Positions 60,402 to 64,000 of a DNA stretch of 64,000 nucleotides are shown here, in pieces. A model generated the notes under the pieces. It was not told the origin of the DNA. It saw only the letters and a program-made list of their open reading frames with translations, and ran no database searches. The position numbers were made by a program, and so were the translations under genes. Within the stretch, counting starts at the first letter, position 1; every line of letters begins with the position of its first letter. This DNA comes from Synechocystis sp. PCC 7509 (GTDB lineage: Bacteria > Cyanobacteriota > Cyanobacteriia > Cyanobacteriales > Chroococcidiopsidaceae), in assembly GCF_000332075.2 (NCBI RefSeq), contig NZ_ALVU02000001.1, forward strand, positions 3,546,324-3,610,323, in the 5' to 3' direction.

Positions 60402-61268
60402 ATGACACAGCAAACAAACGCACAACAAATCATCTTAGTTATCGGAGCAACGGGCAATCAGGGCGGCGCGGTGGCGCGTCATCTTTTGCAACGAGGAAAA
60501 TTTAAAGTTCGCGCTCTAGTTCGAGATCAAAATAAGCCCGCATCTATTGCCCTTCAACAAGCGGGTGCAGAACTTGTAAAAGGTGATCTGGGCGATCGCG
60601 CTTCCTTGGATCGTGCTTTTGCAGACGTTTATGGCGTTTTTTCAGTACAGGACTTTAAAAATGGATTGGACACCGAGATCCGTCAGGGCAAGGCTGTTGC
60701 AGACGCAGCCAAAGGCACAAATATTCAGCATTTCGTCTACAGTTCGGTGGGTAGCGCCCAACGCAACACTGGGATTCCGCATTTTGATAGCAAGTTTCAA
60801 GTTGAAGAATACATTCGAGAAACCGCATTACCTTACACAATCATGCGTCCGGTGTTCTTCTTTTATAACTACAACGGAATGCAATCAATGGTTGAAACCG
60901 GAACGCTTTTTCAGCCTCTCAGTCCCGAAACAAAATTACAGCAACTATCCGAAGAAGATTATGGGGCAATGGTTGCTGAGGTATTTGAGCGCCCCGCAGA
61001 CTTTATGCACCGCGAGATCGAAGTTGCTAGTGTGGAAATGACAATGCCAGAAATCGCTGCTGCCTTTAGCCAAGTTTTGGGACAACCCGTCAACTACCAA
61101 CAAATTCCGTTTGCAGCATTTGAGCAGCAAGCTGGAGAGGAAGTAACCATCATGTATCGTTGGTTTGAGAACGTCGGCTATATTGCAGACTTTACACAGT
61201 TGAAACACGATTTTCCTACACTGACTGACTTTGAATCCTATTTGCGCTCCGGTAATTGGGCAAAATAA
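60402..61268 (+). CDS. NmrA-like NAD(P)-binding protein
   Basis: 288 residues; cofactor motif VIGATGNQGGAVARHLLQRG (about 14-33), VYSSVGSAQR and a C-terminal region FQVEEYIRETALPYTIMRPVFFFYN. NmrA/HSCARG types sense NADP redox state or reduce substrates. It is divergent from a LysR gene and followed closely by a second family member. Confidence 0.88.
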   Translation: MTQQTNAQQIILVIGATGNQGGAVARHLLQRGKFKVRALVRDQNKPASIALQQAGAELVKGDLGDRASLDRAFADVYGVFSVQDFKNGLDTEIRQGKAVADAAKGTNIQHFVYSSVGSAQRNTGIPHFDSKFQVEEYIRETALPYTIMRPVFFFYNYNGMQSMVETGTLFQPLSPETKLQQLSEEDYGAMVAEVFERPADFMHREIEVASVEMTMPEIAAAFSQVLGQPVNYQQIPFAAFEQQAGEEVTIMYRWFENVGYIADFTQLKHDFPTLTDFESYLRSGNWAK

Positions 61269-61360
61269 ACCAATATGGAAGCGAAAGTATAGAAAGTTTT
61301 TGCTGCCGCTTGAGTACAAGGTTGATTATGCCAGCAGATTTGCTAACCAAGGAGATAACG

Positions 61361-62215
61361 ATGAAAGTATTGATAGCTGGAGCAACGGGCAAGTATGCCA
61401 GCCTTGTAGTGCCAGAGCTAAAGCAGCGTGGTGTTACGGTGCGATCGCTGATACGCAATGAAAGTAAATCAGAGGCGGTACGGCAGCAAGGAGCAGACGA
61501 GATTGCGATCGCAGATTTTCGTGACCCCGCTAGTCTTCGTGCTGCTGCTAGTGGTGTAGACGGAGTATTTCATATCAATCCCGCCTTTGCACCCGATGAG
61601 GCAGAGCTAGGCGTAGCAATGGTTGAGGCGGCAGTATCTGCTAATGTACAGAAATTTGTTTTCTCCAGTGTCATCCACCCGTCAATTTCTAAGCTAAGTA
61701 ATCATGCAGCTAAACGTCCAGTGGAGGAAGCTTTGTACGAATCAGGGATGGAATTTACTGTCTTGCAGCCCACTATGTTTATGCAGAATCTCAATAGTAG
61801 CTGGAGCGCCGTGTTGGAACATGGTCGTTTCTCTCTGCCTTACTCCAAACACGTAAAAGCATCTTACGTCGATTACCGCGATGTCGCAGAAGTCGCCGCC
61901 CTAGCGCTGACTGGGGACAAGCTGAGTTACGGCACTTTTGAGTTGTGCGCCCCTGGCATGGTCAACCGTGTAGAGTTGGTGACGCTGATGAGCGAGGCGC
62001 TGGGGCGCACTATTGAAGCAGGGGAGCCAGCCTTTGAGGAGTGGGTGCAAGCAGCGCACATAAACGATCCAACTATTAAAGAGGGTTTGGCGCGGATGTA
62101 TGCCAACTACAATCGCTATGGTTTTCCTGGCGGCAACTCTTTAGTATTGCAAGCTATTCTCGGTCGAAATCCGCGATCGCTAAAACATTACATTTACGAG
62201 CTAAAGAGCCGTTGA
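61361..62215 (+). CDS. NmrA-like NAD(P)-binding protein (second copy)
   Basis: 284 residues from ATG 61361 with AAGGAG before it; the frame is open further upstream but lacks good start signals. Cofactor motif MKVLIAGATGKYASLVVPELKQRG, FSSVIHPSISKLSNH, and FTVLQPTMFMQNL. Related to but clearly distinct from the neighbour at 60402. Likely quinone or redox-linked. It lies 92 bp downstream on the same strand. Confidence 0.85.
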   Translation: MKVLIAGATGKYASLVVPELKQRGVTVRSLIRNESKSEAVRQQGADEIAIADFRDPASLRAAASGVDGVFHINPAFAPDEAELGVAMVEAAVSANVQKFVFSSVIHPSISKLSNHAAKRPVEEALYESGMEFTVLQPTMFMQNLNSSWSAVLEHGRFSLPYSKHVKASYVDYRDVAEVAALALTGDKLSYGTFELCAPGMVNRVELVTLMSEALGRTIEAGEPAFEEWVQAAHINDPTIKEGLARMYANYNRYGFPGGNSLVLQAILGRNPRSLKHYIYELKSR

Positions 62216-62287
62216 GAATCAATTGTCCCAGAATTTACAGGTGGTAATATTTGGCGTTTTAAAGTAGCAAGTAACCGTTGATGACTT

Positions 62288-62995
62288 TTAATCAGGTGAT
62301 GTTCGCCTTGAATACCAAGCATGAATAAGTAGATTCTGAAAAAATAGCACAGGTGGATCAAAGCCAGCCGATGCAATAATTGATGCAACTTCCTGGGGTG
62401 GCAGCACAGCAACATCATGACCATAAGCAGCGCGCATTTTTTCAATGTCGTCCTCCGGCAATTCGGCAGACTTCATCATTCGTAGCCAAATCTCAAGAAG
62501 GCTTTGATAGTCTGAAGTAGACATATCAGAAGCTATATCAGAACTGATCAAATATCCTTGGGGGCGAAGTCGTAAAGCAATTTGGTTAAAAAAGTTGCGC
62601 CTCTCCTCTTTCTCCATAATAAAGTGAGAAACCACAAGGCAAGTCGCCGCATCAAAGGAGTCTGATTCGGGCAGTGAATCGAGATAACCTTCGTGAAAAG
62701 TGCAACGGGATGTGATGCCACCTTCTTCAACGCGCTGACGACAAACATTAATCATCGCGATCGCAGGTTCTACCGCCGTAAATTGCCATAGTGGAAATGC
62801 TTGAGCTAGATTAATCAATTCCGATCCAGTTCCTACACCGACGCAAAGTATCCGGGCATCGGCAGGAAGCTCAGATAGTATGGCGCGGATCAATAAATCA
62901 AGGGAGTCGCGGATTGGAGCCAACTTAGCCCACCTTTGATCGTAGGCAGAAGCAGTTTTTTGGTCAAAAACAATAGCTGGTTGTTGATTTTTCAT
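62288..62995 (-). CDS. Class I SAM-dependent methyltransferase
   Basis: 235 residues. SAM-binding motif ARILCVGVGTGSELINLAQAFP (about 42-63), FTAVEPAIAMINVC, and the post-motif SFDAATCLVVSHFIM. It is a small-molecule methyltransferase; the substrate is not evident. It ends 73 bp from the convergent NmrA-like gene end. Confidence 0.87.
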   Translation of the reverse strand: MKNQQPAIVFDQKTASAYDQRWAKLAPIRDSLDLLIRAILSELPADARILCVGVGTGSELINLAQAFPLWQFTAVEPAIAMINVCRQRVEEGGITSRCTFHEGYLDSLPESDSFDAATCLVVSHFIMEKEERRNFFNQIALRLRPQGYLISSDIASDMSTSDYQSLLEIWLRMMKSAELPEDDIEKMRAAYGHDVAVLPPQEVASIIASAGFDPPVLFFQNLLIHAWYSRRTSPD

Positions 62996-63011
62996 GTGGG
63001 GAAGTCAATAA

Positions 63012-63281
63012 GAGAGCAAGCAATTAGTTTTTGTTGAGGAAGTAGATAACAGCAAATCTAACTTAATATGCCCCTACTGTGGCAGAGCGCCGAACGCTAA
63101 AAAAGGCAAAATAAAAGAACACCATTTTGCTCATGATGGGGAAACCTGCAATTTAGTTGTCAAGAGAAAACCGCGTGATATTCCGCATCTACCGTTGTAC
63201 GATGCTTTCAATATCTATTTGACAGGCAAGCAATTAGAGCGGCTTAAAAAACTATGGCACAGGTACAAATTTCATAAATAG
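63012..63281 (+). pseudogene. Startless fragment resembling a CoiA-like zinc/nuclease N-terminus
   Basis: An open frame without any ATG, GTG or TTG start: KQLVFVEEVDNSK, then a CxxC (LICPYCGRAPNAKKGKIKEHHFAHDGETC) and a helix-rich end NIYLTGKQLERLKKLWHRYKFHK before TAG at 63279. The CPYC plus HFAH pattern recalls CoiA-type competence proteins. It is likely a gene remnant; confidence in the family is low. Confidence 0.35.
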
Positions 63282-63309
63282 CGGTATTAATCGCCTCGCA
63301 GTGCTGCCA

Positions 63310-64000
63310 TTATGAGTTGTTTGCATCAGAACCCTGTAGACGTTTATTCAAAACAGGAGCTTGAGTGGATATTACTTGTTCGATGACATCAGCAGCATAG
63401 CACACTCCTCCTGCCTCCTGAATAGCGGAGCATAACTTCGCTGCATTATCTCGATAAGTACGCTCTTCCAACACTTTCTTAATAGCCATCTTTAATTTAG
63501 GAACATTCAGTTTGGTAAGGGGTACGACTTCACCTGCACCAACTCGTGCGACCCTTGCTGCCATGCCTGGTTGATCGGTGGTAATTGGAATAGCAACCAT
63601 TGGAACTCCACTACTTAAACAACTTAATGCTGTGCTGCCTGCATGAGTAATCACTAGGTGAGAACGGTTAATGAGTTGTTGATGAGGAGGGAAAGCAACT
63701 ACAATTGGATTCCCAGGAAAATCAGCCTTCGATACATCTGCTTTAGCATTTCCTAGGGAAATTACTAACTGAGCATCAATATCCAAGCAGGCTTCGGCAA
63801 TGCAATGAAAAATTTTCCAATTTTGGTTCTGCAACGTTCCTAGAGTTGCATATATTAAGGGCTTACCGTTTAATACGTCAAAAGAGAAATGCTGTCTATT
63901 TAAGGATACAGGTTCTATATCTGAGGGATTCTTGAGAGGTCCTGCATAATGAAACCACGGTGCGATTTTTTGCCGGGGAAAATCGAGTTCTTGAGGTAAT
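63310..64000 (-). CDS. CrtX/MGT-like glycosyltransferase, C-terminal part (cut by window edge)
   Basis: Read on the minus strand into the window, the frame is open through position 64000: DFPRQKIAPWFHYAGPLKN, KPLIYATLGTLQNQNW, ISLGNAKADVSKADFPGN, ITHAGSTALSCLSSGVPMVAIPITTDQPGMAARVARVGAGEVVPL. This is the UDP-sugar-binding half of GT1 family members such as zeaxanthin glucosyltransferase (CrtX) or macrolide glycosyltransferases. The last 25 residues are divergent. The N-terminus is off the window; acceptor unknown. Confidence 0.88.
   Translation of the reverse strand, partial: LPQELDFPRQKIAPWFHYAGPLKNPSDIEPVSLNRQHFSFDVLNGKPLIYATLGTLQNQNWKIFHCIAEACLDIDAQLVISLGNAKADVSKADFPGNPIVVAFPPHQQLINRSHLVITHAGSTALSCLSSGVPMVAIPITTDQPGMAARVARVGAGEVVPLTKLNVPKLKMAIKKVLEERTYRDNAAKLCSAIQEAGGVCYAADVIEQVISTQAPVLNKRLQGSDANNS

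Noticed and set aside
1-64000. tRNA or rRNA genes
   Set aside because: No cloverleaf-like or rRNA-like stretch was recognised by eye in the intergenic regions.

Overview
The window is cyanobacterial chromosome. The palindrome GCGATCGC (HIP1) is everywhere, and the core genes are typical of the phylum: a photosystem II S4-domain protein, DUF2555, an SLH/OprB iron porin, and the arginine dihydrolase AgrE/ArgZ. It is circular-chromosome-like housekeeping on the left and accessory DNA on the right. I cannot name the genus from the sequence alone. I found no rRNA, tRNA or CRISPR array.

Region 1 (1-21.7 kb) is mostly housekeeping: serA (cut by the window edge), S4 protein, a short-chain dehydrogenase, DUF2555-coaBC, a tandem-domain PTPS, a DnaJ protein, cysK with an Rrf2 regulator, an OprB porin, mnmA, sat, an inactive-looking orthocaspase with a twin-arginine leader, and agrE/argZ.

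Region 2 (21.7-27.4 kb) is a defence and mobile-element island. A PIN-toxin/antitoxin operon has been broken twice: by a 375-bp non-autonomous IS200/IS605-like element between the two genes, and by an IS1-family element (8-bp target duplication, A6C frameshift site) that cuts off the antitoxin C-terminus. Next come an RloA/RloB (AbiL-type) pair, an XRE-cupin regulator and an HNH nuclease with a small overlapping partner gene.

Region 3 (27.4-37.3 kb) is the most interesting part: a tightly packed run soxB-D-A-G-like, glutamine-synthetase-like (gmaS), GATase-II, GXGXG and FMN glutamate-synthase-like genes. This is the full gene set of the N-methylglutamate pathway for methylamine use (mgdABCD-gmaS-mgsABC), which would be unexpected in a cyanobacterium. 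A GNAT acetyltransferase gene sits between mgsB and mgsC.

Region 4 (37.3-40 kb) has a second PIN toxin-antitoxin pair, an aspartyl-protease pair and copies of a roughly 52-bp HIP1-containing repeat.

Region 5 (40-64 kb) is an accessory redox and detoxification region rich in regulators (TetR, MarR, AraC, two LysR). It holds a P450 with two palindromic operators upstream, a quinone oxidoreductase split by an IS630-family element (precise TA duplication; frame restored on removal), NmrA-like and SDR reductases, an AlkB pseudogene, a zinc alcohol dehydrogenase, a Dps remnant, a lipoprotein-like methyltransferase, a complete periplasmic aldehyde oxidoreductase operon (paoABC, xdhC-like, mocA), a Kelch protein and the end of a CrtX-like glycosyltransferase. 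The common theme is handling of aldehydes, quinones and oxidative damage.
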